37,596 bases of DNA from an uncultured Paracoccaceae bacterium (GCA_913060475.1 CAJXSD010000021.1:1-37596), one strand, 5' to 3'. Shown: positions 15,941 through 24,594, counted from the stretch's first letter. Program-made: numbers and translations. The notes: generated from the sequence alone by a model not told the origin.

Positions 15941-16758
15941 TAGGCCTTGGCCAGCAGGGTTGCGTGATAGCGCGAGGGCACCTCGGCAAGATCACGAAAC
16001 CCTGTTTGGCGCGCTGTGCGTAAAATTTCGGCTGTGTTTTGTTCAAGCGGTTGCAAAATACAGGGAACCACACTGCGATCTATCGGATTTGACGGGCTCA
16101 TGAACATACAGCGGCCCGTCAAAAACCCATATGTACGCCATGACCGCGTGGTAAAATGGTCAACACCCAAGGTCGAATTGGGAACATTGGTTGTATAAAT
16201 AAAGCTGATGCCATCTGTTGCCCGCGTGACCGCCCCGCGAAATTCGCGCGACCGGATCGGCACCGCATCAGATCGTTTCATGCCCTTGGCCACGGGATCG
16301 ATGCCGCGCACCAAACGTACATCATTGTGCGAAAAAAACCGCACCATTGAAACCCAAATTGTGTCGCGCCACAAAAACGAAGGCCGCAACAACAGATGCA
16401 ATCCGTCGGGAATAATGTTTGCGTCGTCCTCGGCTGATACGGTGAAATCCTGACCATATAACGCATATTCCAGCGCGGACGCCATTCGCATACTGGCCCT
16501 TAGGCTTCCGACGGGTTCGCCCTCTAACTCGGCCAAGGGCTGTAACAAAATTCGTGCATCAACTTCGAAGTAATCACAAATTCGTTTCATCAGACGCGGT
16601 TTTGGGAAACTTTCGCCGTTCAGAATACGATTCATTTGTACGCGATTCACATCAAGATGATCGGCCACCTCAGCGATGGTGCCGACACGTTTGCATAATT
16701 GGCGTAGATTGCGGCCAAATATCAAATGTGTTGAAATATTATCATCTTCGATCGGCAC
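15937..16758 (-). CDS. XRE-type HTH regulator with unassigned C-terminal domain
   Basis: The product is 273 residues if it starts at the GTG at 16758, which has an AGGAG seven bases upstream. The frame stays open to 16986, but that would run into tauR. Residues about 10-70 form a Cro/CI-type HTH (EVADHLDVNRVQMNRILNG, then a second helix pair near KRICDYFEVD). Residues 80-273 contain no motif I recognise and no membrane segment. The gene is divergent from tauR and convergent with tpa, so it is embedded in the taurine cluster. A role in taurine regulation is a guess from position only. Confidence 0.75.
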   Translation of the reverse strand: MPIEDDNISTHLIFGRNLRQLCKRVGTIAEVADHLDVNRVQMNRILNGESFPKPRLMKRICDYFEVDARILLQPLAELEGEPVGSLRASMRMASALEYALYGQDFTVSAEDDANIIPDGLHLLLRPSFLWRDTIWVSMVRFFSHNDVRLVRGIDPVAKGMKRSDAVPIRSREFRGAVTRATDGISFIYTTNVPNSTLGVDHFTTRSWRTYGFLTGRCMFMSPSNPIDRSVVPCILQPLEQNTAEILRTARQTGFRDLAEVPSRYHATLLAKAY

Positions 16759-16816
16759 CTTGCACTCCTGTCTCACGCCGGTGACATGTACCTTAGATAA
16801 ACAAATATTTGAACGA

Positions 16817-16844
16817 TTGTTGCGAAATATGTTCTTATTATAGA
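16817..16844 (+). promoter_or_regulatory. Possible tauR promoter
   Basis: TTGTTG (16817-16822) and TATAGA (16839-16844) are 16 bases apart in the AT-rich stretch between the XRE gene and tauR. The match is modest. It leaves a leader of about 115 bases before the tauR ATG. Confidence 0.3.
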
Positions 16845-16964
16845 TTTTGTATACTTTCGTATTAGCATTACATACCTTGGGATTACCCCCTTTTGTGGGA
16901 TACCCGCGATCTGTGGCATTCCTTGGCGATTTACCGCGACAAAACTTTGGTCTATCGTCGCGCC

Positions 16965-18437
16965 ATGGCGATACCAATAGACACATTTTTCTTGGACCCC
17001 ACGTCCCAGGGCACGCTGCAGGCGCGCATTCAACAAATGATTGCCCAAGGCATCCTGAGCGGCCGTTTCAAACGTGGTGAAAAACTGCCGTCCACGCGGA
17101 AATTGGCAAATCATTTGGGCGTCAGTCGGATCACCGTATCCCTAGCCTATACCGAATTGTTGGCGTCAGATTATGTGGCAGCGCGGGATCGGTCCGGGTT
17201 TTATGTGTCCGAAAATGCCCCCGATGCCCCAAAATTTTCACCGCAATCCGCACCCCAAGAAACGGTCGACTGGACCAAAGCGATTGGACAAAAGTTTTCC
17301 GGCGGACCCAGCTTGAAAAAACCCCGCAATTGGGCGCAGTTTCGGTATCCCTTTATCTATGGTCAAACGGACCCCAGCTTGTTCGATCATGCAAACTGGC
17401 GCCTATGTGCCCTGCGCGCATTAGGGGCCAAGGATTTCTCGGCTTTGACAGCCGACTACTTTGACCGCGATGATCCAATGTTGACTGAATTCATCGCGCG
17501 CCATTCATTGCCACGCCGCGGAATTATTGCGCGCCCTGATCAAATTTTGGTCACCTTGGGCGCGCAAAACGCCCTTTGGCTGGCAACGCAGGTCTTGCTG
17601 ACGCAGCGCCGCACAGCAACCATTGAAAACCCATGTTATCCCGCGCTGCGTGAGATATTGGCACAATCGCGCTGTCACGTTCATCCCGTCGATTTAGATG
17701 AATTTGGCATGCAGCCGGATTTGATCCCCCCCGAAACATCGGTCATTTATACCACGCCCAGCCACCAATGCCCTACCACATTGACCATGCCCCTAAAGCG
17801 CAGGCAAGATTTGCTAAAACGCGCCGCCGAATTAGACGCCATCATCGTCGAAGACGACTATGAGTTCGAAATAAAAGAGACGGGATCCACATCCCCTGCG
17901 CTGAAATCATTGGACCAAGAAGGACGGGTGATTTACGTCGGCAGCTTTTCCAAATCCCTATTTCCCGGACTGCGTCTGGGGTATTTGGTTGGATCTGAAA
18001 CATTCATAAAAGAGGCCCGCGCCCTGCGGGCATCGGTCCTGCGCCATCCCCCGGGCCATATTCAACGCACCGCGGCCTATTTTCTGAGTTTGGGCCATTA
18101 CGATGCGTTGATAAAACGTATGACGCGGAATTTTAACGATCGCCGCACGAAAATATTGTCGGCGATCAACGAATACGGCCTGACAATTCACGGGGAACCA
18201 CCACAAGGGGGATCATCCATCTGGATGCGTGCACCGGATCATGTCGACACGACCGAGCTGGCAAGCGCCTTGATCGACCACAGCGTATTGATTGAACCCG
18301 GCAAGGATTTTTTCGATGGCGCGCAGGCGCCCAGCAATTTTTATCGTCTCGCATTTTCGTCGATACAGCCCCATCTTATTCAGGATGGGATTCGCCAAAT
18401 TGCGATGTCCATTCAGGCATCTGGCCATAATCTGTAA
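16965..18437 (+). CDS. tauR: MocR/GntR-family taurine regulator TauR
   Basis: The product is 490 residues from the ATG at 16965; an open frame upstream to 16893 is not similar to the family. A GntR winged helix-turn-helix spans about 10-82 (KLPSTRKLANHLGVSRITVS). An aminotransferase-fold domain follows, with the PLP lysine Lys330 in VGSFSKSLFPGLRLGY and the acidic pair EDDYEFE near 296-302. In Rhodobacter capsulatus TauR activates tpa and tau genes in response to taurine. The last codons overlap the first half of the candidate TauR site in front of xsc. Confidence 0.9.
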   Translation: MAIPIDTFFLDPTSQGTLQARIQQMIAQGILSGRFKRGEKLPSTRKLANHLGVSRITVSLAYTELLASDYVAARDRSGFYVSENAPDAPKFSPQSAPQETVDWTKAIGQKFSGGPSLKKPRNWAQFRYPFIYGQTDPSLFDHANWRLCALRALGAKDFSALTADYFDRDDPMLTEFIARHSLPRRGIIARPDQILVTLGAQNALWLATQVLLTQRRTATIENPCYPALREILAQSRCHVHPVDLDEFGMQPDLIPPETSVIYTTPSHQCPTTLTMPLKRRQDLLKRAAELDAIIVEDDYEFEIKETGSTSPALKSLDQEGRVIYVGSFSKSLFPGLRLGYLVGSETFIKEARALRASVLRHPPGHIQRTAAYFLSLGHYDALIKRMTRNFNDRRTKILSAINEYGLTIHGEPPQGGSSIWMRAPDHVDTTELASALIDHSVLIEPGKDFFDGAQAPSNFYRLAFSSIQPHLIQDGIRQIAMSIQASGHNL

Positions 18438-18453
18438 TTAAAACTGGCCCTAT
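18421..18453 (+). promoter_or_regulatory. Candidate TauR site upstream of xsc (two direct repeats)
   Basis: CTGGCCATAA (18421-18430, inside the last codons of tauR) and CTGGCCCTAT (18444-18453) start 23 bases apart, exactly the period seen before tpa. The 13-mer AAACTGGCCCTAT is identical in the two promoters. This supports separate taurine-dependent control of xsc-pta. Confidence 0.65.
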
Positions 18454-18525
18454 TGGATTGCGATATCTCGCTCTAGAAATAAAGCCAATAGAGTTTACCA
18501 TCGTTAAGACTTGGGAGTCCCAAAC

Positions 18526-20304
18526 ATGAAAATGACAACAGAAGAAGCGTTTGTAAAAACGCTGCAAATGCATGGCATCCAGCACGCATTTGGTATCATC
18601 GGATCCGCAATGATGCCGATATCCGATTTATTCCCGAAAGCTGGCATTAAATTCTGGGATTGCGCCCACGAAGGGTCGGCAGGCATGATGGCTGACGGTT
18701 ATACCCGCGCCACCGGCAAAATGTCGATGATGATTGCCCAAAACGGCCCCGGCATCACAAACTTTGTCACGGCTGTGAAAACGGCATACTGGAACCACAC
18801 CCCATTGCTGCTGGTCACCCCACAGGCCGCCAACAAAACAATCGGTCAGGGTGGTTTCCAAGAAGTCGAACAGATGAAATTGTTCGAAGATATGGTCGCC
18901 TACCAAGAAGAGGTCCGCGATCCATCCCGCGTGTGCGAAGTGCTAAACCGCGTTATCATGAACGCCAAGCGCGCCTCTGCGCCTGCGCAGCTGAACATCC
19001 CACGCGACATGTGGACCCAAATCATTGATGTTGACCTGCCTGCGGTTGTCGAATTCGAACGTCCATCGGGCGGCGAAAACGCAATCGCCGAGGCGGCTGC
19101 ATTGCTGTCAACCGCGAAAAACCCAGTTATCCTGAACGGCGCAGGCGTGGTCCTGTCCCAAGGCGGGATCGAGGCATCGCGCATCTTGGCCGAACGCTTG
19201 GACGCACCCGTTTGCGTGGGCTATCAGCACAATGATGCATTCCCTGGTGGTCACCCACTGTTCGCGGGTCCTCTGGGCTATAACGGGTCCAAGGCGGGCA
19301 TGGAACTGATCAGCGAGGCAGATGTTGTTCTGTGCCTAGGCACACGTTTGAACCCGTTTTCCACATTGCCCGGCTACGGCATGGAATATTGGCCAGCTGA
19401 TGCGAAAATCATTCAGGTGGATATCAATCCAGACCGCATTGGCCTGACCAAGAAAGTCACCGTAGGCATCGTCGCAGACGCAGCCAAGGCCGCCAAAGGT
19501 ATCTTGGCACAATTGTCCGACACTGCAGGCGACGCCGGCCGCGAAGAACGCAAAGCAAAAATCGCCGAGAAAAAATCACGCTGGGCGCAACAACTCAGCT
19601 CAATGGATCACGAAGACGATGATCCAGGCACAACATGGAACCAACGCGCCCGCGCAGATAAACCTGATTGGATGTCACCCCGTATGGCATGGCGCGCGAT
19701 TCAGTCTGCCCTGCCACGCGAAGCGATCATTTCATCCGACATCGGCAACAACTGCGCAATCGGCAACGCCTATCCATCATTTGATGAGGGTCGCAAATAC
19801 CTGGCCCCAGGTCTGTTTGGCCCATGTGGCTATGGCCTACCCGCGATTGTGGGCGCCAAAATCGGGCAACCTGACGTACCGGTTGTCGGCTTTGCAGGGG
19901 ATGGTGCCTTTGGTATCGCGGTCAACGAACTGACAGCGATTGGCCGCGGTGATTGGCCAGCGGTCACGCAAATCGTGTTCCGCAACTATCAATGGGGCGC
20001 GGAAAAGCGTAACTCGACCCTGTGGTTCGATGATAACTTTGTTGGCACTGAATTGGACACCCAAGTGTCCTACGCCGGAATCGCACAGGCGTGCGGCCTA
20101 AAAGGTGTCGTCGCACGGACAATGGACGAATTGACCGCCGCACTGAACCAAGCGATCAAAGATCAAATGGAAAACGGTGTAACCACCTTGATCGAAGCCA
20201 TGATCAACCAGGAACTTGGTGAACCATTCCGCCGCGATGCCATGAAAAAACCGGTCTCGGTTGCAGGTATCAGCGCCGACGACATGCGCCCTCAACAAGT
20301 ATAA
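18526..20304 (+). CDS. xsc: Sulfoacetaldehyde acetyltransferase
   Basis: The product is 592 residues, a thiamine-diphosphate enzyme of the acetolactate synthase superfamily. It splits sulfoacetaldehyde with phosphate into sulfite and acetyl phosphate. Glu49 in CAHEGSAGMMADGYTRATGK is the cofactor-activating Glu. GFAGDGAFGIAVNE near 455-468 starts the TPP/Mg motif, closing with RNYQWGAEKRN. The ATG at 18526 follows TTGGGAG. A TTG at 18511 in frame is less likely. It is adjacent to pta, as in other taurine degraders. No sulfite oxidase or sulfite exporter is in the window. Confidence 0.95.
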   Translation: MKMTTEEAFVKTLQMHGIQHAFGIIGSAMMPISDLFPKAGIKFWDCAHEGSAGMMADGYTRATGKMSMMIAQNGPGITNFVTAVKTAYWNHTPLLLVTPQAANKTIGQGGFQEVEQMKLFEDMVAYQEEVRDPSRVCEVLNRVIMNAKRASAPAQLNIPRDMWTQIIDVDLPAVVEFERPSGGENAIAEAAALLSTAKNPVILNGAGVVLSQGGIEASRILAERLDAPVCVGYQHNDAFPGGHPLFAGPLGYNGSKAGMELISEADVVLCLGTRLNPFSTLPGYGMEYWPADAKIIQVDINPDRIGLTKKVTVGIVADAAKAAKGILAQLSDTAGDAGREERKAKIAEKKSRWAQQLSSMDHEDDDPGTTWNQRARADKPDWMSPRMAWRAIQSALPREAIISSDIGNNCAIGNAYPSFDEGRKYLAPGLFGPCGYGLPAIVGAKIGQPDVPVVGFAGDGAFGIAVNELTAIGRGDWPAVTQIVFRNYQWGAEKRNSTLWFDDNFVGTELDTQVSYAGIAQACGLKGVVARTMDELTAALNQAIKDQMENGVTTLIEAMINQELGEPFRRDAMKKPVSVAGISADDMRPQQV

Positions 20305-20314
20305 GGCAAACTCC

Positions 20315-21307
20315 GTGATCAAACGCCCAATTGAACAGGTCCTGAACCTAAACCTCCCCCCCAAGCCCGTCATAGCATTGGCCGAAGCTGAGGACGACCG
20401 GATCATTCAAGGGGCGTTAGACGCCATAAAACACGGCATCGCCGATATAATTTTGGTCGGCGATACCGAAAATATTATACAAAAACTCGCGGGTCATGAT
20501 GTCGGTCCCTCAGACGCTCTTCAGGTCATCGATCCAGCGCTGTCACCGCTGACAGATGATCTGGCTGCGCAGTATTATGACAAACGCAAACACCGCGGCC
20601 TATCTCATCAGGATGTGCTGACTGCACTGCACGACCCCCTAATCTTTGCCACGCTCTTGGTCGATGCAGGCCACGCTAATGGTACGGTCAATGGCGCGGT
20701 CTACACGACGCCAGACGTTGTGCGCGCAGCAATTCAAATCATCGGAACCCGCAGCGATACTTCAATGATATCCTCTTGCTTTTTGATGTATCTACCCGAC
20801 GGACGCGCAATGGTATATTCCGACTGTGGCCTTGTGATTGATCCATCCGAACAAGAACTGGTGCAAATTGCGCTGGCATCCGCGCAGTCCAGCAAACAAC
20901 TTTTGGACCAGGACCCAAAAATTGCCATGCTCTCTTTTTCCACCAAAGGCAGCGCCAAACATCCAAACGTGTCCAAAGTTGCGTCTGCAACGCAGCGCCT
21001 AAAAACAGAATACCCACAACTCGATGTCGACGGTGAACTGCAATTCGATGCCGCCTTTGTTCCCGACGTCGGCCAGCGCAAGGCCCCCGACAGTACCGTC
21101 GCAGGTCAGGCAAATGTCATGATTTTTCCGAATCTGGACGCAGGGAATATAGGTTACAAAATCACCGAACGTCTTGGCGGGGCGACGGCACTTGGTCCAA
21201 TCTTGCAAGGCTTGGCGAAACCCGCAAATGACCTCTCCCGTGGCTGCAGCGCGTCAGATGTGACCGATATGATTGCCGTCACAGTGCTACAAGCACAGAA
21301 ATCTTAA
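20315..21307 (+). CDS. pta: Phosphate acetyltransferase
   Basis: The product is 330 residues from a GTG at 20315 preceded by AAGG, ten bases after the xsc stop. It converts acetyl phosphate and CoA to acetyl-CoA, completing taurine dissimilation. Family blocks include PVIALAEAEDDRIIQGA near the N-terminus, MLSFSTKGSAKHPNVSKV and VMIFPNLDAGNIGYKITERL near the C-terminus. It is the short Pta form without the N-terminal DRTGG regulatory domain. A strong hairpin terminator follows. Confidence 0.94.
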   Translation: MIKRPIEQVLNLNLPPKPVIALAEAEDDRIIQGALDAIKHGIADIILVGDTENIIQKLAGHDVGPSDALQVIDPALSPLTDDLAAQYYDKRKHRGLSHQDVLTALHDPLIFATLLVDAGHANGTVNGAVYTTPDVVRAAIQIIGTRSDTSMISSCFLMYLPDGRAMVYSDCGLVIDPSEQELVQIALASAQSSKQLLDQDPKIAMLSFSTKGSAKHPNVSKVASATQRLKTEYPQLDVDGELQFDAAFVPDVGQRKAPDSTVAGQANVMIFPNLDAGNIGYKITERLGGATALGPILQGLAKPANDLSRGCSASDVTDMIAVTVLQAQKS

Positions 21308-21337
21308 TCAGGGGTCCCGGCAATCTACGCCCATACC

Positions 21338-21366
21338 GCTTTCATTTTTGTAAAAATACTCTTGCC
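21338..21366 (+). repeat. Intergenic repeat copy A (GCTTTCATTTTTG type)
   Basis: GCTTTCATTTTTG followed by AAAATACTC and TTGCC lies after pta. A second copy with the same 13-base start and AAATACTCC/AGCC continuation lies after ffh (27235-27275). Similar AT-rich stretches after stop codons are common in Rhodobacterales as far as I recall. Their function is unknown. Confidence 0.45.
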
Positions 21367-21373
21367 AACGGCA

Positions 21374-21406
21374 TTAAAAAGGCCCGCTCGATGCGGGCCT
21401 TTTTAA
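21374..21406. terminator. Bidirectional terminator between pta and atpF
   Basis: A perfect 14-base-pair stem (TTAAAAAGGCCCGC, loop TCGAT, GCGGGCCTTTTTAA) carries T-tracts on both sides. It can end both the xsc-pta message and the convergent F0 operon. Confidence 0.9.
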
Positions 21407-21429
21407 TCCTACAAATGATCCGTTACAGA

Positions 21430-21987
21430 TCAATGCAATTTGTCGACCTCGGCAATCGCTGCATCAATCAATTTGTTGCCTTCTGCAGCAGTCATTTGAT
21501 CGGCAATGACTTTGCGTGCTGCACTGATTGCAACGCTCACCGCAGCATCACGGACTTCACGCTCTGCAGCCGACTGGGCAGATGCGATTTGCTCTTCTGC
21601 GGCGGCCAATCGGCGGGCAACTGAGGCTTTCAAATCTTCCTTTGCCTGCGCTGCAGCATCTTCGGCGTCTTTGCGTGCGCTTGCGACGATCCGATCAGCT
21701 TGCTCTTGGACTTCTTTTTGCTTACGCTCATAGCTTGCCAAAATGGCCTGAGCTTCGTCACGCAGTGCACGTGCTTCGTTCAATTCTGATTGAATGCCCT
21801 CTGCACGTTGGTCCAGCATTTTGCCGATCATGCCCGGAACTTTGAAATACATCAAAACCGCGATGAACAGCAAGAAACCCAACGTAACGATAAAGTTCGT
21901 GTTGCCAAGAGAGAAGAACGGGCCAGATGCCGCTGCAGCTGGTGTCGCCAATGATAGCGCGACGATGGGTGCAATATAACGCATCAT
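21430..21987 (-). CDS. atpF: ATP synthase F0 subunit b
   Basis: The product is 185 residues (184 if the second ATG is used). A signal-like start (MMRYIAPIVALSLATPAAA) precedes a membrane segment at about 30-50 and a long charged alpha-helical coiled coil (55-185). This is the peripheral stalk subunit linking F0 to F1. It is the last gene of the F0 operon, four bases after the b' gene. Cleavage of the N-terminal segment is possible but not certain. Confidence 0.92.
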   Translation of the reverse strand: MMRYIAPIVALSLATPAAAASGPFFSLGNTNFIVTLGFLLFIAVLMYFKVPGMIGKMLDQRAEGIQSELNEARALRDEAQAILASYERKQKEVQEQADRIVASARKDAEDAAAQAKEDLKASVARRLAAAEEQIASAQSAAEREVRDAAVSVAISAARKVIADQMTAAEGNKLIDAAIAEVDKLH

Positions 21988-21991
21988 AGCC

Positions 21992-22537
21992 TTACCCTTT
22001 CAACTCGGTGGTCACTGCGGCTGAAACAGCTGCGTCATCCGCGTTGCCGCCCAGGACCGATACGATATCAGCTGTGGCCGATTTCGCGATTTCTTCGACG
22101 CTTGCCATGGCATTTGCCCGGATGTCTGCGATTGCTTTCGCACCAGCATCCGACTTCGCCTTAATCTCGGCGTCCGCTTGGGCCATCGCAGTATCCAGAT
22201 CGGCTTTGATCTCGGCTTTGGTTGCCTCGACAATGCGGGCAGCCTCTGCGCGGGCTTCGCTCAGCGCTTGGTTATACGCATCTTCTGCGGCTGCAGCTTT
22301 GGATTTGAACTCTTCCGCCGCGGCGATGTCGTTTGTAATTGTCCCCTGACGTTCCGCCAAAACGGCTGCGATGCGGGGCAACGCGATCCGTGACAAAACG
22401 ATAAAGATTACGACAAGTGTGATCACCAACCAAAAAATCTGGTTGCCCATCCATTCGCCGCAAAGTTGGGGCATGCCAACAGCACTGCCGTATGAATCGA
22501 CACATGCGCTGACAGTTTCGTGTGTATTCGTCGCCAT
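21992..22537 (-). CDS. atpF2: ATP synthase F0 subunit b'
   Basis: The product is 181 residues. After about 30 N-terminal residues with two cysteines (Cys12 and Cys26) comes one membrane span (IFWLVITLVVIFIVLSRIAL, about 34-53). A long Ala/Glu/Lys-rich coiled coil runs to the C-terminus. Photosynthetic and other alphaproteobacteria carry b and b' as a heterodimeric stalk. The order c - b' - b matches that arrangement. The paired cysteines would sit on the periplasmic side. Confidence 0.92.
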   Translation of the reverse strand: MATNTHETVSACVDSYGSAVGMPQLCGEWMGNQIFWLVITLVVIFIVLSRIALPRIAAVLAERQGTITNDIAAAEEFKSKAAAAEDAYNQALSEARAEAARIVEATKAEIKADLDTAMAQADAEIKAKSDAGAKAIADIRANAMASVEEIAKSATADIVSVLGGNADDAAVSAAVTTELKG

Positions 22538-22565
22538 AACGTCCTCCGTCGGAACCTAAAGGAAC

Positions 22566-22593
22566 CGGATAGGCCTGTGGCCAGGCCTATCCG
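22566..22593 (-). promoter_or_regulatory. Perfect hairpin between atpE and the b' gene
   Basis: CGGATAGGCCT and AGGCCTATCCG form an uninterrupted 11-base-pair stem with a six-base loop, 28 bases past the atpE stop. No T-tract follows on the minus strand, so it is unlikely to be a full terminator. It is a candidate 3' stabiliser that would raise atpE mRNA relative to b'/b. Confidence 0.6.
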
Positions 22594-22620
22594 ACCGTAA
22601 GGGATATTTCCGAAGAGTTC

Positions 22621-22845
22621 TTATACAGCGAACATCAACAACAGAGCTACTAGGAACGAGAAGATGCCCAGAGCTTCTGCGAACGCGATACCGATGAACA
22701 ATGTCGCTGTTTGTGATGCTGCCGCTGATGGGTTACGCAGTGCGCCTGCCAAGTAGTTGCCAGCAACGTTGCCAACACCGATAGCTGCCGCGCCTGAACC
22801 GATTGCTGCCAGACCTGCGCCGATATGTGCCAATTGACCTTCCAT
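22621..22845 (-). CDS. atpE: ATP synthase F0 subunit c
   Basis: The product is 74 residues, two membrane helices joined by the polar loop ALRNPSAA (about 35-42). The proton-carrying Glu57 lies in [14 protein letters not shown] in the second helix, and the first helix is Gly-rich ([15 protein letters not shown]). It forms the rotating c-ring and needs about ten or more copies per enzyme. The distinctive hairpin downstream may support that higher expression. There is no sodium-type motif. Confidence 0.96.
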   Translation of the reverse strand: MEGQLAHIGAGLAAIGSGAAAIGVGNVAGNYLAGALRNPSAAASQTATLFIGIAFAEALGIFSFLVALLLMFAV

Positions 22846-22896
22846 GGTGATGTCTCCTTACGATTGGAAGTTATAGGGATAAATGAGGTTCAGACC

Positions 22897-23661
22897 TTAG
22901 TGTGATGGATGCAGCGCATCTTTCAGATACACGCAGGTCAGAATGGTAAACACGTAGGCTTGGATAAACGCTACGAGGATTTCAAGACCGTACATCGCCG
23001 TGATGGCAACAACGGAAACGGGTGCAATTGCTGCAATAGCGGCAAAGCCCGCGAACACTTTGATAACCGCGTGGCCCGCCATAACGTTACCCGCAAGACG
23101 GATAGAATGGCTAACAGGGCGGACAAAGTATGAGATCAATTCAATGATCGCCAACACGGGACGCAGCGCCAGGGGTGCGGATGACACCCAAAACAGGCCC
23201 AGAAATCCCGCGCCATTTTTCACGAAACCGACGATGGTTACGGTCAAAAATACAGCCAGCGCCAAAACCGCGGTTACCGCAAAATGCGATGTGGTGGTAA
23301 ATGACATGGGCAGCAAACCCAGGAAGTTGGCGGTCACGATAAACATGAACAGGGTCATGATGTACGGGAAAAACACAACCGCGTCTTTGCCGGTTACATC
23401 TTCGACCATTTTATAAACGAAGCCATAGGCCAATTCACCGATTGACTGCGTGCGCGATGGAACCACTGCGCGACGTGACGTCCCGAAAACCATCAGCGCG
23501 ATGATTGCGACGACAGCCAGCGCCAGCCATAGGGTCACGTTCGTGATTGTGTACCATTCCACCGGACCATTGCCAAACAACGGCTTGACGATGAATTGGT
23601 CCATTGGGTGAAAGACCAAACTGCTTTCTGTTGCTGTGTGCGCTTCGCTTGCCACGGTCAC
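22897..23661 (-). CDS. atpB: ATP synthase F0 subunit a
   Basis: The product is 254 residues with five or six membrane helices. The essential arginine is in [14 protein letters not shown], and the C-terminal block [19 protein letters not shown] is typical. It forms the proton half-channels next to the c-ring. The chosen start is a GTG at 23661 whose codon overlaps the atpI stop (GTGA), a common coupling in this operon. It precedes atpE by 51 bases. Confidence 0.95.
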   Translation of the reverse strand: MTVASEAHTATESSLVFHPMDQFIVKPLFGNGPVEWYTITNVTLWLALAVVAIIALMVFGTSRRAVVPSRTQSIGELAYGFVYKMVEDVTGKDAVVFFPYIMTLFMFIVTANFLGLLPMSFTTTSHFAVTAVLALAVFLTVTIVGFVKNGAGFLGLFWVSSAPLALRPVLAIIELISYFVRPVSHSIRLAGNVMAGHAVIKVFAGFAAIAAIAPVSVVAITAMYGLEILVAFIQAYVFTILTCVYLKDALHPSH

Positions 23662-23990
23662 GTCCTCTTGTCATGTTTCGCCGCATCGGCGGCCAAATTA
23701 TCACGCTGCAGATTTGCCGCCGATCGCATCATTGTTTTGATGCCAGCAACAAAGCCCAGCAAAGTAAATATCAACATCAGCCAGGGCAGCGTTCCAAACA
23801 AATGGTCCAACCCGTAACCGATCCCGAACCCGATCCCAATGCCTGCGACCAGCTCGGTCACCATCTGCCACCCAACCTGAGCCGCGGAATAGTGTTCGTC
23901 CCCACGTTTGCCATCTGACTGCGCCGCTTTCGCTGCGTTGATCTTATCCTCTAACGATTTCAACGTGTCAGAGTTGTTCGGATCCGCCAT
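23658..23990 (-). CDS. atpI: ATP synthase accessory protein AtpI
   Basis: The product is 110 residues. The N-terminal half is hydrophilic, followed by two membrane helices (about 42-60 and 69-88) with the Gly-rich [20 protein letters not shown] pattern of AtpI family proteins. AtpI assists c-ring assembly and possibly Mg uptake. It is the first gene of the F0 operon; F1 genes are elsewhere, as usual in Rhodobacterales. Confidence 0.85.
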   Translation of the reverse strand: MADPNNSDTLKSLEDKINAAKAAQSDGKRGDEHYSAAQVGWQMVTELVAGIGIGFGIGYGLDHLFGTLPWLMLIFTLLGFVAGIKTMMRSAANLQRDNLAADAAKHDKRT

Positions 23991-24017
23991 CTGGCCCCCC
24001 TAGGACTGTTGGTCTGT

Positions 24018-24046
24018 GTGATACTGTCCAATCCCCCCTGAGTCAA
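24018..24046 (-). promoter_or_regulatory. Predicted F0 operon promoter
   Basis: On the minus strand TTGACT (24041-24046) and TATCAC (24018-24023) are separated by 17 bases, about 30 bases from the atpI ATG. An A/T-rich block (24062-24115) lies directly upstream and could act as an UP-like element. The rest of the 24050-24230 interval serves arsR. Confidence 0.6.
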
Positions 24047-24170
24047 CGACAGTTTCGCCGCACCAAATTACAATTTAAATTATTGTAAATATTATATTAT
24101 TTTAATTGTCAGATTCCGCTTTGTAATTGCAATGCACAGGATTTGCGTCAAAAACGTCGAAAACCGATAT

Positions 24171-24186
24171 TCAACCAATCGGTTGA
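24171..24186. promoter_or_regulatory. Inverted repeat operator overlapping the arsR promoter
   Basis: TCAACCAATCGGTTGA is a perfect inverted repeat (six-base arms, four-base spacer) 53 bases upstream of the arsR ATG. It overlaps the proposed -35 box TTGATT (24183-24188), which is followed 17 bases later by TAACTA (24206-24211). Placement over the -35 box fits autorepression by the ArsR protein. Confidence 0.6.
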
Positions 24187-24238
24187 TTATTCCCCTGCGT
24201 CCGTCTAACTAGAACGGGGATAATTTAAGGACCGCAGG

Positions 24239-24577
24239 ATGGACACGCAGCTTGATATCGTCTTTGCCGCACTGGCGGATCCGACGCGGCGCAGCATTTT
24301 GATGATGCTGCTAGAAGATGACATGGCCGTCACGGATGTGGCAGAACCATTCGAAATTTCCCTGGCAGCCATTTCGAAACATTTAACCATCCTGACCAAC
24401 GCAGGCCTGATTTCCCAGGAAAAGCGGGGGCGGGTAAAGTGGTGCAAACTGGAACCCGCCGCTTTGCGACCTGCATCGGTCTGGATGCAAAGCTTTGGCC
24501 AGTTTGGCGAAATGGATCTGGATGCCTTTGAACAATTCCTGTCACATACCTTGGATGCGGACCATGCTGGAACGTAA
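24239..24577 (+). CDS. ArsR/SmtB-family transcriptional regulator
   Basis: The product is 112 residues. The winged HTH begins FAALADPTRRSILMMLLE and has the recognition helix region EISLAAISKHLTILTNAGLI. No cysteine pair or other metal-binding motif is evident, so it belongs to the metal-independent group often paired with SRPBCC/AHSA1 proteins. No such partner follows here. AAGGA precedes the ATG. It is convergent with a LysR gene, 17 bases apart. Confidence 0.88.
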   Translation: MDTQLDIVFAALADPTRRSILMMLLEDDMAVTDVAEPFEISLAAISKHLTILTNAGLISQEKRGRVKWCKLEPAALRPASVWMQSFGQFGEMDLDAFEQFLSHTLDADHAGT

Positions 24578-24594
24578 ATTACTCCGCACCTGAA

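Noticed and set aside
16759-16986. N-terminal extension of the XRE regulator to the ATG at 16986
   Set aside because: It would overlap the tauR start, is rich in Lys/Asn/Arg without family similarity, and a strong AGGAG sits at the GTG at 16758.
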